A stretch of 64,000 bases of DNA from Actinacidiphila guanduensis (GTDB lineage Bacteria > Actinomycetota > Actinomycetes > Streptomycetales > Streptomycetaceae): NCBI RefSeq assembly GCF_900103985.1, contig NZ_FNIE01000005.1, positions 248,001 through 312,000 on the forward strand, read 5' to 3'. Shown here one piece after another: positions 18,391 to 27,266 of the stretch. How positions within the stretch are numbered: position 1 is the stretch's first letter; every line of letters starts with the position of its first letter. The notes under the pieces are model-generated. The model saw only the letters and a list, made by a program, of their open reading frames with translations, ran no database searches and was not told the origin of the DNA. Made by a program: the position numbers and the translations under genes.

Positions 18391-18672
18391 CTAGGAGTCG
18401 AGGCCGATGGCGAAGGCGGCTTCCAGGTCGTGCTGGGAGTAGGTGCGGAAGGCCACGTGGGTGTCGGTGGCGGCCACGCCGGGGATCTTGGAGATCCGGC
18501 CCGGGATGATGTCCGCGAGGTCGTCGTGCCGGGCCACCCGCACCAGCGCCACCAGGTCGTATCCGCCGGTCACCGAGTAGACCTCGCTCACGTGGTCGAG
18601 CGCTGCGATGGCCTCCGCGATCTCGGGGATCTGGTCCACAGACGTCTTGATGAGCACGATCGCGGTGATCAC
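18391..18672 (-). CDS. Stand-alone RAM (Lrp/AsnC effector) domain protein
   Basis: This 93-residue protein consists only of the Lrp/AsnC C-terminal ligand-binding domain (AIVLIKTSVDQIPEIAEAIA, then VSEVYSVTGGYDLVALVRV and GVAATDTHVAFRTYS). No helix-turn-helix is present and there is no room for one. Such proteins may bind amino acids or oligomerise with full-length Lrp regulators. The GTG start overlaps the stop of the rhomboid gene upstream (GTGA), so the two are translationally coupled. Confidence 0.85.
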   Translation of the reverse strand: MITAIVLIKTSVDQIPEIAEAIAALDHVSEVYSVTGGYDLVALVRVARHDDLADIIPGRISKIPGVAATDTHVAFRTYSQHDLEAAFAIGLDS

Positions 18673-19448
18673 GGCTGCATGTCTCCTTGGGTGGTCCCGA
18701 TGACGACGCTCACCTTACGCCGTGGCCGGTAGCAGACCCACGCGCACAGGAAGCCGAAGGCGAAACCGACCACGTGGGCGAGGTAGGCCACCCCGGGCCC
18801 GCCGTGCGCGGTCTGCGCGGCCAGCCACTGCAGCACGAACCAGAAGCCGAGCACCACCCAGGCGGGAAAGCGCAGCGGCACGAAGAACAGGAACGGGAAG
18901 ACGCTGGTCACCCGGGCCTTCGGATAGAGGTAGAGGTAGGCACCGAGCGCGCCGGAGATCGCGCCCGAGGCGCCGACGAGGCTCTGGGTGTCGTCGCTGT
19001 GGGCGAGCGCGAAGCCGTAGGTCGCCAGGTAGCCGGCGACCAGGTAGAAGAGGGCGAAGCGCACCCGGCCCATGCGGTTCTCCACGTTGTCGCCGAAGAC
19101 GTAGAGGAAGAGCATGTTGCCGGTCAGGTGCAGCCAGCCGCCGTGCAGGAACATCGAGGTGAGCACGGACAGGAAGGGCACCTTGGCGAACGGCCGCGGC
19201 GGCGGGCAGCCCGGCGGCAGAGCGAGCGCGGAGACCGGCAGCCGGCCGTGGAACAGCTCGGTGGGGATCACGCCCCAGCGGTCGAAGTACACCGCCTGGG
19301 TGCACTGCAGGTGGTGGCCGCCGCCGTAAGAGGTGGTGAAGCCGGACAGCGGGCCCAGCAGGAACACCACGGTGCACACGGCGATCAGCGTGTACGTCAC
19401 GACGGGCCGGCGGCGGACGGGGTTCTTGTCGTACACCGGGATGACCAT
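18669..19448 (-). CDS. Rhomboid family intramembrane serine protease
   Basis: This 259-residue protein has six or seven membrane segments. Catalytic features are the GASGAISG loop with the nucleophile Ser and a His in YLAHVVGFAFGF. HGGWLHLTGNMLFL supplies the conserved N-terminal-side His/Asn of the oxyanion region. A Cys-containing extracytoplasmic loop (about 50-90) precedes the core. The start is placed at ATG 19448 (MVIPVYDKNPVRRRP), just before the first membrane helix. Longer frames upstream are Pro/Arg-rich non-coding sequence. Its substrate is unknown. It forms a two-gene operon with the RAM-domain gene. Confidence 0.9.
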   Translation of the reverse strand: MVIPVYDKNPVRRRPVVTYTLIAVCTVVFLLGPLSGFTTSYGGGHHLQCTQAVYFDRWGVIPTELFHGRLPVSALALPPGCPPPRPFAKVPFLSVLTSMFLHGGWLHLTGNMLFLYVFGDNVENRMGRVRFALFYLVAGYLATYGFALAHSDDTQSLVGASGAISGALGAYLYLYPKARVTSVFPFLFFVPLRFPAWVVLGFWFVLQWLAAQTAHGGPGVAYLAHVVGFAFGFLCAWVCYRPRRKVSVVIGTTQGDMQP

Positions 19449-19810
19449 GGACCGATCATGACGGAACGGGTGCAATGCGCACGGATCGCCTCGCCGCGGC
19501 ACGCAGCGTGTCCGAGGCCGTAGGGTGACCGGAGCGCAAAAGGCCCCCGGAGTGGGTAGGGGGGCGGCAGGACGCACCGGGACGGCCGGACCGGCTCGAA
19601 CTGGTGGACCGCGTCCGCGCGGACGTGGCGGCGGTTCCGCACCGGCTCGCGCCCGGGGCGGGGACAATGGAAGAAGAGCGAAGAAGACCGAAGCAGAGCA
19701 CGGAAGCAGTACGGACGAAGCAGCGAAGCAGTACCGAAGAAGCACGGCGGCGGCCGGAGGGATCGTAAGGGGGCCGGGAGGGCGCCGAGAAACCCGACAG
19801 GGAGTGACTG
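19449..19810. other. Intergenic region with purine-rich repeat leader
   Basis: This is a 362-bp divergent spacer. Its last 140 nt are strikingly purine-rich on the + strand and contain GAAGCAG four times (19690, 19703, 19717, 19725), with two copies followed by TAC. These lie in the likely 5' leader of the NYN gene. No convincing promoter hexamers were found, and short frames across it look non-coding. Confidence 0.5.
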
Positions 19811-21274
19811 GTGGACGGTAACGGCGGCCGACCGAGCCCCGAGGAGAGCGGGCCTGGCACCGCCATGCCGGAACACACGCCCCCCGCGCCCGAGAGCGAG
19901 GAGACCGGGCGCTCGGCCGTCACCCCCGAAGGGGCCCGCCCGTCCGGGGGTGAGGAGCCGGCGCTGGACCGTCCGCTGCCCGAAGGGGTGCGGCACCGGG
20001 TGGTCGCCGTCGCCGCCGACGCCTTCGGCGGGTTCACCTTCGCCGAACTGCCCGTCTCGCTGCGCCCCTATGCCCGTTTCACGCCCACCCGGCGGGTGAA
20101 GTACGCCGCGACCGCGCTCGCCGCCGCCCTGGAGTCCGACACCGCGTTCCGGCAGAAGGTGGCCGGGCGGCTGCGCGAGGCGCAGCCGGAGCTCACCGAG
20201 GCCCTGGACGCGGGCAGTCCGCCGCCGGCCGCCGACCCGCTGGACGTCGCCGCGGCCGCGTACCTGCTGCGCCCGCCGGGCTGGGCCAAGCTCGTGGCCA
20301 CCGCCGGCGAGGAGGCGCAGCGGGCCGACGCCGAGCGGGCCGACGAGGAGGCCGCGCGCGAACTGGCCCGGCTCCGCGAGGAAGTGGCCGCCCTGCACGC
20401 GCAGTCCCGGACCGAAGCCGCCCGCGCCCGCGCCGAGTTGGAGTCCGTGCGCAAGGAGGGCGACGCGCTGCACCGCAAGCTGCGGGCGGCGCACAGCGAC
20501 ATCAAGCGCGCGGAGGCTGCCCGCCGCAAACTCCAGGTGGAACTGGAGGAGTTCCGGGCGGCCGCCGCGCACGACCGGGCCGCGATCGAGAGCGAGATGC
20601 GCCGGCTGCGCACCCGCCTCGCCGAGGCCGAGGGCGCGGTGGAGGCGAACCGCAAGGCCGCCCGCGAGGGCCGCAGCGTGGAGGACGTACGGCTGCGGCT
20701 GCTGCTGGACACCGTACTGGACGCCGCCTCGGGCCTGCGCCGGGAGTTGGCGCTGCCGCCGCGCGACACCATGCCGGTGCGCCCGGCCGACACCGTGGAC
20801 GCGGTGGCGCCCGGCCAGATGAGCGCCCGCGACATCGCGGCCCGCGCGCTGTCGGCCACCGACCCCGCGCTGCTCGACCAGTTGCTCGCGCTGCCCCAGG
20901 CCCACCTGGTCGTCGACGGCTACAACGTGACCAAGACCGGTTATCCCGCGATGCCGCTGGACAAGCAGCGGCTGCGGCTGCTGGGCGGCCTGGCCGCGCT
21001 GGCCGCGCAGAGCGGCGCGGAGGTGACGTGCGTCTTCGACGGGGCCGACCTGGACATGCCGGTGCTGCTCGCGCCGCCGCGCGGGGTGCGGGTGCTGTTT
21101 TCCAAGTCGGGTGAAACCGCGGACGAGTTGATCCGCCGGCTGGTGCGGGCCGAGCCGCCGGGCCGCCCGGTGGTGGTGGTCTCCGCCGACCGCGAGGTTG
21201 CCGACGGCGTGGCGAAGGCCGGCGCCCGCCCGGTGGCCTCCACCCTGCTGCTCAACCGACTGGCAAGGGTGTGA
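19811..21274 (+). CDS. NYN-domain (YacP-like) putative RNA-processing protein
   Basis: This 487-residue protein has an acidic, Pro/Glu-rich N-terminus (1-60), then a mixed domain (about 60-160). A long Ala/Arg/Glu-rich coiled coil (about 165-290, heptads such as ELARLREEVAALHAQ) follows. The C-terminal NYN/YacP-type nuclease domain (about 355-487) begins HLVVDGYNVTKTGYP and has TCVFDGADLD, GETADELIRRLV and VVSADREVADG. The acidic residues for metal-dependent RNA cleavage are present, as in PIN/YacP (Rae1) ribosome-associated RNases. GTG at 19811 has GGGAG 7 nt upstream. The RNA target is unknown; the coiled coil suggests oligomerisation or ribosome docking. Confidence 0.85.
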   Translation: MDGNGGRPSPEESGPGTAMPEHTPPAPESEETGRSAVTPEGARPSGGEEPALDRPLPEGVRHRVVAVAADAFGGFTFAELPVSLRPYARFTPTRRVKYAATALAAALESDTAFRQKVAGRLREAQPELTEALDAGSPPPAADPLDVAAAAYLLRPPGWAKLVATAGEEAQRADAERADEEAARELARLREEVAALHAQSRTEAARARAELESVRKEGDALHRKLRAAHSDIKRAEAARRKLQVELEEFRAAAAHDRAAIESEMRRLRTRLAEAEGAVEANRKAAREGRSVEDVRLRLLLDTVLDAASGLRRELALPPRDTMPVRPADTVDAVAPGQMSARDIAARALSATDPALLDQLLALPQAHLVVDGYNVTKTGYPAMPLDKQRLRLLGGLAALAAQSGAEVTCVFDGADLDMPVLLAPPRGVRVLFSKSGETADELIRRLVRAEPPGRPVVVVSADREVADGVAKAGARPVASTLLLNRLARV

Positions 21275-21422
21275 CGGGAGTTGGATCGGTCACACCGCGG
21301 TGCCGCCGCCCCGGCGGCCGTTCACGAGCGCACCAGCGCGGACACACGGTCGTAGCGCCCTCACCGCGCGTACGGGGCTCGTAAAGAATGTGCGAAGCGG
21401 TCGAGATTTTGCCTACAAGGAT

Positions 21423-21452
21423 TTGAACCGATCACAGTCCGGTCACTAGGGT
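21423..21452 (+). promoter_or_regulatory. Promoter of the first NlpC/P60 gene
   Basis: TTGAAC (21423-21428), 18-bp spacer, TAGGGT (21447-21452), a good HrdB-type match. The predicted start near 21459 leaves a leader of about 98 nt that contains an inverted-repeat region before AAGGAG. I looked for the c-di-AMP (ydaO) riboswitch found ahead of some Streptomyces wall hydrolases and did not recognise it. Confidence 0.7.
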
Positions 21453-21556
21453 CTGGCTTCGTACCTCCGCGCAGTCGATCATCCAACCCGGATGGCGCTC
21501 GGAGGCCGCCCGCCAGCTGAACCGGTAGGCGGCTGAGGAAGAAGGAGACCGCCTTC

Positions 21557-22588
21557 GTGGCGTCCCACCGTCGTCCCAAGCCGGCAAGCCGCACGCGCGT
21601 GACCGTGCTCACCGCGACCGCCGCAGCAGCGGTCGCCCTGTCCGCCCAGGCGGCCAACGCCGCCCCCGCCAAGGAGTCCGTCAAGGACGCCAAGGCGAAG
21701 GTGGACGCCCTGTACGAGCAGGCGGAGCAGGCCACCCAGAAGTACGACGCGGCCAACGAGAAGCTGTCCTCGCTCCAGAAGGACGCCTCCAGCCTCCAGG
21801 ACCAGGTGGCGCGGCAGCAGGAGCACCTGAACAAGCTGCGGGACGGCATCGGCGCGATCGCGGCCTCCCAGTACCGCGACGGTGGCATCGACCCCTCGCT
21901 CCAGCTGTTCCTGTCCTCCAACCCGGACAGCTACCTCGACCAGGCCACGTCCCTGGACCAGTTGAGCTCCCTGCAGGCAGGCTCGCTCACCCAGCTCGAG
22001 GACGCCAAGCGCACCCTCGACCAGGAGCGGGCCGAGGCCGCCAGCAAGCTCGCCGAGGTGCAGAGCACCCGCACCGAGCTGGCCAAGCGCAAGGCGGAGA
22101 CGAAGAAGAAGCTCGCCGACGCGCAGACGATCCTCAACGGCCTGACCGCCGCCCAGCGCCAGCAGATGCAGGAGCAGGAGCAGCAGGCCGCGAACCGGGC
22201 CAGCTCCCGGGTGGACCTCGGCAACGCGAAGGCGGCGAGCGCCCGCGCCCAGGCCGCCTTCGACGCCGCCAAGACCAGGATCGGCGACCCGTACGTCTAC
22301 GGCGCCACCGGCCCCAGCTCCTTCGACTGCTCGGGCCTGACCTCCTGGGCCTACAGCCAGGCCGGCGTCTCCATACCCCGGACCTCCGAGGAGCAGGCCA
22401 ACGCCGGCACCCGCATCTACAGCGCCTCGCAGCTGGAGGTGGGCGACCTGGTGATCTTCTACAGCGACGCCCACCACGTCGGCCTCTACGCCGGCAACGG
22501 CATGGTGCTGCACGCCCCCAAGCCCGGCGCGTACGTGCGCTACGAGTCGATGAGCGACATGCCCTTCGAGTTCGGCGTGCGCATCTGA
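21557..22588 (+). CDS. Secreted NlpC/P60 peptidoglycan endopeptidase (copy 1)
   Basis: This 343-residue protein has a signal peptide (about 1-39, basic then TVLTATAAAAVALSAQAANA) and a long alpha-helical coiled coil (about 45-225) like RipA-type hydrolases. The C-terminal NlpC/P60 domain has Cys258 in FDCSGLTSWAYSQAG and His307 in HHVGLYAGNG. It should cleave D-Glu-mDAP-type bonds in peptide stems outside the cell, with the coiled coil acting in regulation or targeting. GTG at 21557 (VASHRRPKP) follows AAGGAG. It is tandem with a paralogue; M. tuberculosis has an NlpC/P60 gene (Rv2190c) at the equivalent place. Confidence 0.93.
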   Translation: MASHRRPKPASRTRVTVLTATAAAAVALSAQAANAAPAKESVKDAKAKVDALYEQAEQATQKYDAANEKLSSLQKDASSLQDQVARQQEHLNKLRDGIGAIAASQYRDGGIDPSLQLFLSSNPDSYLDQATSLDQLSSLQAGSLTQLEDAKRTLDQERAEAASKLAEVQSTRTELAKRKAETKKKLADAQTILNGLTAAQRQQMQEQEQQAANRASSRVDLGNAKAASARAQAAFDAAKTRIGDPYVYGATGPSSFDCSGLTSWAYSQAGVSIPRTSEEQANAGTRIYSASQLEVGDLVIFYSDAHHVGLYAGNGMVLHAPKPGAYVRYESMSDMPFEFGVRI

Positions 22589-22752
22589 CGCGAATTCCTT
22601 CCGGCGGGGCGCACGTCCGTGACCCGCGCGAGGGATCTACCACGGCCCGCGAGGTACGGCGTACGGGTGATGAACACCCTGCCGAGCCCGCGGGCCGAGG
22701 CGTGTGACCTGGGCCGGAGCCGCCCGCCCGCGGTGTGTTGACCGCCCGGTCT

Positions 22753-22782
22753 TTGAACTCTGCGCCACCGCATGGCTACTGT
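22753..22782 (+). promoter_or_regulatory. Promoter of the second NlpC/P60 gene (leaderless)
   Basis: TTGAAC (22753-22758), 18-bp spacer, TACTGT (22777-22782), with the GTG start only 8 nt further on. The -35 and spacing equal those of copy 1, but the 98-nt leader is missing, so this mRNA should be leaderless. Confidence 0.7.
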
Positions 22783-22790
22783 CTGCTGCC

Positions 22791-23834
22791 GTGGCTTCCC
22801 ATCGACGTACTCCGCAGCCGGGCCTGGCCGCCCGCACCACCCGGGTCACCGTCCTGTCCGCGGCGGCCGCCGCGACGGCCGCGCTCTCCGGTGGCGCCGC
22901 GCAGTTCGCCGCCGCCGCCCCGGCCGCGGGCGGCGACCCCGCGACCCGGCTGGACCAGCTGTACCAGCAGGCGGAGCAGGCCACCCAGGCGTACGACGCG
23001 GCCCAGGAGGAGGCGGGGCGGCTGCGCGCGGAGGTGGCCGACCTCCAGGACCGGGCGGCGGTGGGCCAGCAGCAGGTCAACTCGCTGCGCACGCAGGTCG
23101 GCAGGCTCGCCGCGGCCCAGTACCGCGACGGCGCCGTGGACCCCACGCTCGCGCTGCTGCTCTCCGGGCACCCCGACCGGTACCTGGCCGACGCGGGCCA
23201 GTGGGACCGCCTCGACGCCCGGCAGGACGCGCGGCTGGGCCAACTCCGCGAAGCCGAGCGGACCCTGGAGCAGCAGCGCACCCAGGCCGCGACCCAACTG
23301 GCCGCCCTGCGGCGGACCACCACGCTGCTCGGCCAGCGCAAGCGCGCGGTGCGGCGGGCGCTGGCGGCCGCGCAGAACCTGCTGCTCGCCCTGCCGCCCG
23401 GCCAGCGGGCGGCCCTGCGCCCCGACGACTACCTGCGGGCCTCCCGGGACGGCTCCCTGCCGCCCATCGCCGACCTGCCCGCCCCCTCCGAGCGCGCCGC
23501 CCTGGCCATCGCCGCCGCCCGCCGCGTCCTGGGCGCCCCCTACGTGTGGGGCGCCGCCGGGCCGTCCTCCTTCGACTGCTCGGGCCTGATGCAGTACGCC
23601 TACGGCCGGGCGGGGGTGTCCCTGCCGCGCACCTCGCAGGAGCAGATGAACGCCGGCCGGCGGGTCCCGCTGTCCGAGATCCGCCCGGGCGACCTGGTCA
23701 TCTACCGCTCGGACGCCAGCCACGTCGCGATGTACGTCGGCGGCGGCCAGGTCATCCACGCCCCCTACCCGGGCGCCCGCGTCCGCTACGACCCGGTGGG
23801 CATGATGCCGATCACCGCCGTGACGAGACCCTGA
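22791..23834 (+). CDS. Secreted NlpC/P60 peptidoglycan endopeptidase (copy 2)
   Basis: This 347-residue paralogue of the preceding gene has the same architecture: basic start MASHRRTPQPG, signal peptide, coiled coil (about 45-240) and an NlpC/P60 domain. Cys263 lies in FDCSGLMQYAYGRAG and the catalytic His in ASHVAMYVGGG. The coiled coil is richer in Arg and Leu and has diverged more than the catalytic domain. The start at GTG 22791 is fixed by the -10 box 8 nt upstream and the match of its N-terminus to copy 1. Tandem duplication followed by divergence is the simplest history. Confidence 0.92.
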   Translation: MASHRRTPQPGLAARTTRVTVLSAAAAATAALSGGAAQFAAAAPAAGGDPATRLDQLYQQAEQATQAYDAAQEEAGRLRAEVADLQDRAAVGQQQVNSLRTQVGRLAAAQYRDGAVDPTLALLLSGHPDRYLADAGQWDRLDARQDARLGQLREAERTLEQQRTQAATQLAALRRTTTLLGQRKRAVRRALAAAQNLLLALPPGQRAALRPDDYLRASRDGSLPPIADLPAPSERAALAIAAARRVLGAPYVWGAAGPSSFDCSGLMQYAYGRAGVSLPRTSQEQMNAGRRVPLSEIRPGDLVIYRSDASHVAMYVGGGQVIHAPYPGARVRYDPVGMMPITAVTRP

Positions 23835-24075
23835 ACGCCGCTGCAAGCCTTGTGGCGGCGAGGGGGTGCCCTGAGCCGCCGGCCCTTGTGGTGAGTTCGG
23901 CCGGGGCGGCTGCCGCACGCGGCCGTGAGTCGCCTGCGCGGGGAGAGCGTCCCCTGGGGTACCCCGGCAGTCGTCTGCGCGGGTGGAGCGCGTCCCCGGG
24001 GCGCCCGCCGGGACGCGCGTGCGCCTCGTCACCCGGCGCGCGGGTTCGCGGCGGCGGGACCGTACGATCGGGCGC

Positions 24076-25341
24076 ATGGCCACGGCGAGAAGACGGGCGG
24101 GACGGCGGCGCTGGGCGGTCACGGCGGCGGCCCTGCTCGCTTTCGCGCTGGCCGCCCCCGGTCTCGCCGGCTGCTCCACCAGCACGCGGGAGGGCGCGAG
24201 CGCCGCCCTCGACACCGCCGTACGGCAGGTGCTCGACCGGCACGCCGCCGCCGTGCTGCACCGCGACCGCATGGCCTTCCTCGCGGGCATCGACCCCGCC
24301 GCCACCCGCTACCGCAGCCGCCAGACGCAGGTGTTCGCCAACCTCGCGCAGGTCCCGCTCGCCTCGTGGTCCTACACGCTGGTGCGGACCGGGGCGTTCG
24401 CCCTGCCGCCCACCGCCGACGGCACCCGCCGCACCGCCGCCGAGGTCCGCCTCGACTACCGCCTGGCCGGTTACGACGACCGGCCCGTGGTCTCCACCGC
24501 CTACCTCACGCTCAGCCGGCACGGCGGCCGCTGGCTGCTGTCCGGGGACGACGACGGGGCGGAGGGCGGCCACCGCACCGACGTCCAGCTGTGGGACCAG
24601 GGCCGGGTGGGGGCCGTACGCGGCGCGCACAGCCTCGTCCTCGGGCTCGGCCCGCTCGCCACGCTGCGCGGGTACGCCCGCGACGCCGATCTCGCCGTGC
24701 CCGAGGTGCGGCACGCCTGGGGCTCGGGGTGGCCGGGCAAGGTCGTGGTCGAGGCGCCCGCCTCCCTGGACCAGATGGCCGCGCTGCTCGGCGCCGCGCC
24801 CTCGCTGTACCGGGGCATCGCCGCCGTCACCACCGGCGAGGGCGGCGGGAACGCGGCCGCGCCCGCGGACCGGGTGATCCTCAACCCGGCGGCCTTCGGC
24901 GAGCTGTCGGCCTTCGGGCGGCAGGTCGTGCTCACCCACGAGACCACGCACGTGGCCACGCGGCTGTCGACCACCGCGCACACCCCGCTGTGGCTCTCCG
25001 AGGGCATCGCGGACTGGGTGGCCTACCGCGACGCCGGCCGCACCCCGCCGGAGATCGCCCCCGAACTGGCCGCCGACGTCCGCGCCGGCCGCGTGCCGGC
25101 CGCGCTCCCCACCCGGGCGGACTTCGCCCCCACCGCGGGCGGTCTGGCCCAGGCGTACGAGGGCGGCTGGCTCGCCTGCCGCATGATCGCCGACGAGTGG
25201 TCGCCCGGCACGCTCACCGCGTTCTACCGGGCGGTGGCCGGGGGCGGCACCCTGGACTCCCACCTGCGCGCCTCGGTGGGCCTGTCCCTGCCCGCCTTCA
25301 CCGCCCGCTGGCGCGCCTACGTGAAGCAGGAGCTGCGATGA
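24076..25341 (+). CDS. Lipoprotein with gluzincin-like HExxH motif
   Basis: This 421-residue lipoprotein has lipobox LAGC (Cys about 35). The middle region (about 45-190) has an NTF2/SnoaL-like feel and may be a sensor or binding domain. The C-terminal half carries HETTH (His288, Glu289, His292) followed by LSEGIADWVAY, whose Glu is a plausible third zinc ligand, as in M1/M61-type gluzincins. It is thus a probable extracytoplasmic zinc protease of unknown target. ATG at 24076 lies 7 nt after TACGAT (24063-24068), a leaderless arrangement. Its stop overlaps the M48 protease gene (ATGA), so two metalloproteases are co-expressed. Confidence 0.8.
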   Translation: MATARRRAGRRRWAVTAAALLAFALAAPGLAGCSTSTREGASAALDTAVRQVLDRHAAAVLHRDRMAFLAGIDPAATRYRSRQTQVFANLAQVPLASWSYTLVRTGAFALPPTADGTRRTAAEVRLDYRLAGYDDRPVVSTAYLTLSRHGGRWLLSGDDDGAEGGHRTDVQLWDQGRVGAVRGAHSLVLGLGPLATLRGYARDADLAVPEVRHAWGSGWPGKVVVEAPASLDQMAALLGAAPSLYRGIAAVTTGEGGGNAAAPADRVILNPAAFGELSAFGRQVVLTHETTHVATRLSTTAHTPLWLSEGIADWVAYRDAGRTPPEIAPELAADVRAGRVPAALPTRADFAPTAGGLAQAYEGGWLACRMIADEWSPGTLTAFYRAVAGGGTLDSHLRASVGLSLPAFTARWRAYVKQELR

Positions 25342-26933
25342 CGAACGGCCCCGAGAACGGTGCGGACCGCTCCGCCGGGGAGGGCGGCGGCGAGAGCACG
25401 GGTCCGTCCGCGGAGCCGCCGCGGGAACGGGCGCCGGGCGGCGCCCGCGAGGTGCCGGACGGCCCTGCTCCGGCCAAGAAGGGCACGGGGGACGGGAGTT
25501 CGGCGGGGGAGCCGCCGCGCGAGAAGGCCCAGGAAGCGCCTGAGGGTGCCCAGGACGGCCCGGAGGGCGGTGCCGGTGGTCCCGGCGGTGAGGGGGCTCC
25601 GGGCGGCGGTGCGGCGGCCAATGAGGGCGCGGGGAAGGGAAGTTGGGCGGGGGAGCAGCCGGAGGCGGGCGCCGGGACTTCCGGCGGGGGTGCGCCGGGC
25701 GAGGCCGCGGCGGGCAACGGGCGTGCCGGGAAGGGCGGTTCGGTGGGGGAGTCGCCGTACGGAGACGCGGGCGGTGGTCATTCGGGCGGGGGCGAGGGTG
25801 AACTGCGTGGCGACGGCGGGGACTTCACCGACGCGGAGGTGGCGCGGGGGCGGGCGTTGCGGCGGCTCACCGTTCCGGTCGCGCTGGGCGGCGCCGCCGT
25901 CTCGCTCGCGCTGAACCTCGCGCTCGGACTGACGCACGGCGGGGCCGCGCTCGTGGGCGGCTTCGGGTCGGCGTGGGCGCTGCGGGTGCTGGGGGCCGCG
26001 GTGACGCTGGTGGGGATCGGCGAGGTCGCCGGGCTGCCGGCAGCCGCGCGCGGCCGGGTGGTGCGGGCCAGGTTCGGGCTCGTGACGCAGGGCTGGGGCG
26101 GCTGGGCGGTGGACCGGCTGCGCGGGCTGCTGATCTCGCTGCCGCTGGCCGTGGGCGTCCTGTACGCGCTCTACGCCCTGGCCGGCGTGACCCGTTGGTG
26201 GTGGGCGTGGGCCGCGGCGGGCGCCGCCGTGCTCGCCGTCCTGCTCTCCTTCCTCGCCCCGCTGCTGCTCGAACCGCTCTTCAACCGCTTCACGCCGATG
26301 GCGCCGGGGCCGTTGCGCGAGGCGCTGCTCGCCTTGGCGGCACGGGACGGCGTCGCGGTCCGCGAGGTCCTGGTCGCCGACGCCTCGCGCCGCACCACCG
26401 CGCTGAACGCGTACGTCTCCGGTATCGGCCGCACCCGCCGGATCGTCGTCTACGACACGCTGCTCACCACCGCCGAGCCGCGCGAGGTCGAGCTGGTGGT
26501 GGCCCACGAACTCGGCCACGTGGTGCACCGCGACGTGGCCCGTGGCACTGCGCTGGGCGCTGTCGGCGCGGCCGCCGGCGTGTGCGTGCTGGCAGCGGTC
26601 GTCACCTGGCAGCCGCTGCTCGACGCCGCCGGGGTCGCGCACTTCGCGGACCCGCGCTCCGCCTGGCTGCTGGCCGCGGCTGCGAGCCTCGGCGGCACCC
26701 TGGCCGGCCCGCTGAGCGCCGCCCTCAGCCGTCGCATCGAGCGCCGCGCCGACCGGCACGCCCTCGACCTGACGGCGGCGCCGTCCGCGTTCGCAGCGAT
26801 GCAGCGCCGCCTCACGGCGGCCAACGTCGGCGACCCCGCGCCTCCTCGCCCGGTCCACCTCCTCCTGGGCACCCACCCGACCCCGGCCGAACGCATCGCA
26901 GCCGCCCGCGCCTGGCACCCCGCCGACACGTAG
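25338..26933 (+). CDS. M48 family membrane metalloprotease with long disordered N-terminus
   Basis: This 531-residue protein begins with about 170 Gly/Glu/Ala-rich low-complexity residues, much longer than in typical HtpX/Ste24 homologues. Membrane helices follow, then the catalytic motif VVAHELGHVVHRD (His390, Glu391, His394). The third ligand is near RIERRADRHALDL. It should degrade or process membrane proteins from the cytoplasmic side. The start codon overlaps the upstream lipoprotein gene. The low-complexity part is GC-rich with imperfect repeats, and its exact extent should be treated with care. Confidence 0.88.
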   Translation: MTNGPENGADRSAGEGGGESTGPSAEPPRERAPGGAREVPDGPAPAKKGTGDGSSAGEPPREKAQEAPEGAQDGPEGGAGGPGGEGAPGGGAAANEGAGKGSWAGEQPEAGAGTSGGGAPGEAAAGNGRAGKGGSVGESPYGDAGGGHSGGGEGELRGDGGDFTDAEVARGRALRRLTVPVALGGAAVSLALNLALGLTHGGAALVGGFGSAWALRVLGAAVTLVGIGEVAGLPAAARGRVVRARFGLVTQGWGGWAVDRLRGLLISLPLAVGVLYALYALAGVTRWWWAWAAAGAAVLAVLLSFLAPLLLEPLFNRFTPMAPGPLREALLALAARDGVAVREVLVADASRRTTALNAYVSGIGRTRRIVVYDTLLTTAEPREVELVVAHELGHVVHRDVARGTALGAVGAAAGVCVLAAVVTWQPLLDAAGVAHFADPRSAWLLAAAASLGGTLAGPLSAALSRRIERRADRHALDLTAAPSAFAAMQRRLTAANVGDPAPPRPVHLLLGTHPTPAERIAAARAWHPADT

Positions 26934-27266
26934 GCCGAGGGCGCCGTGCGTGAGGCCCGTGGGGGAAGCGGGCCCGGCCTCGGCGCGGTTCGGGCCTTGC
27001 CGGGTACCGGACGGCGCCCACTGGACGCAGCCGCCCGAGGTGGCCTCCGGCGGTCGGCGGAGCCGTGGGGCTCTCGGGGCCTGCCCGGACGCCCGAGGGC
27101 CAGCTCCTGCCGGGTTCCCGCGCGCCCGGCGGGAGCGCGTCGCGGCTGCCCGGCAGGCATCCACCCCCTCGGCCCGCGCGGGGCGGGCGGGGCGCTCTTC
27201 GGGCAGGGCGGGCCCCGGTGGGAGCCTGCGCGGTGGGGTGGATGGGGGCGGGTACTGTCGGGGGCG
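26934..27266. other. GC-rich intergenic region ahead of pimB
   Basis: This is a 333-bp spacer. Apart from the -10 box TACTGT at 27253-27258, which serves the next gene, I see no conserved element, repeat or credible small gene. Short frames across it are Pro/Arg/Gly-rich and look random. Confidence 0.5.

Noticed and set aside
19525..19821. Plus-strand frame of 98 codons before the NYN gene
   Set aside because: Product is Gly/Ala/Arg/Lys repeat encoded by the purine-rich leader; no ribosome site at its start.
20068..20859. Long minus-strand frame (263 aa) inside the NYN gene
   Set aside because: Ser/Arg/Ala-rich product typical of the antisense frame of GC-rich coding DNA; the plus-strand gene has clear domains.
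21459..21556. Possible c-di-AMP (ydaO) riboswitch ahead of the first NlpC/P60 gene
   Set aside because: Some Streptomyces wall hydrolase genes carry one, but the conserved motifs I know are not present in this leader. Only a simple inverted-repeat region is seen.
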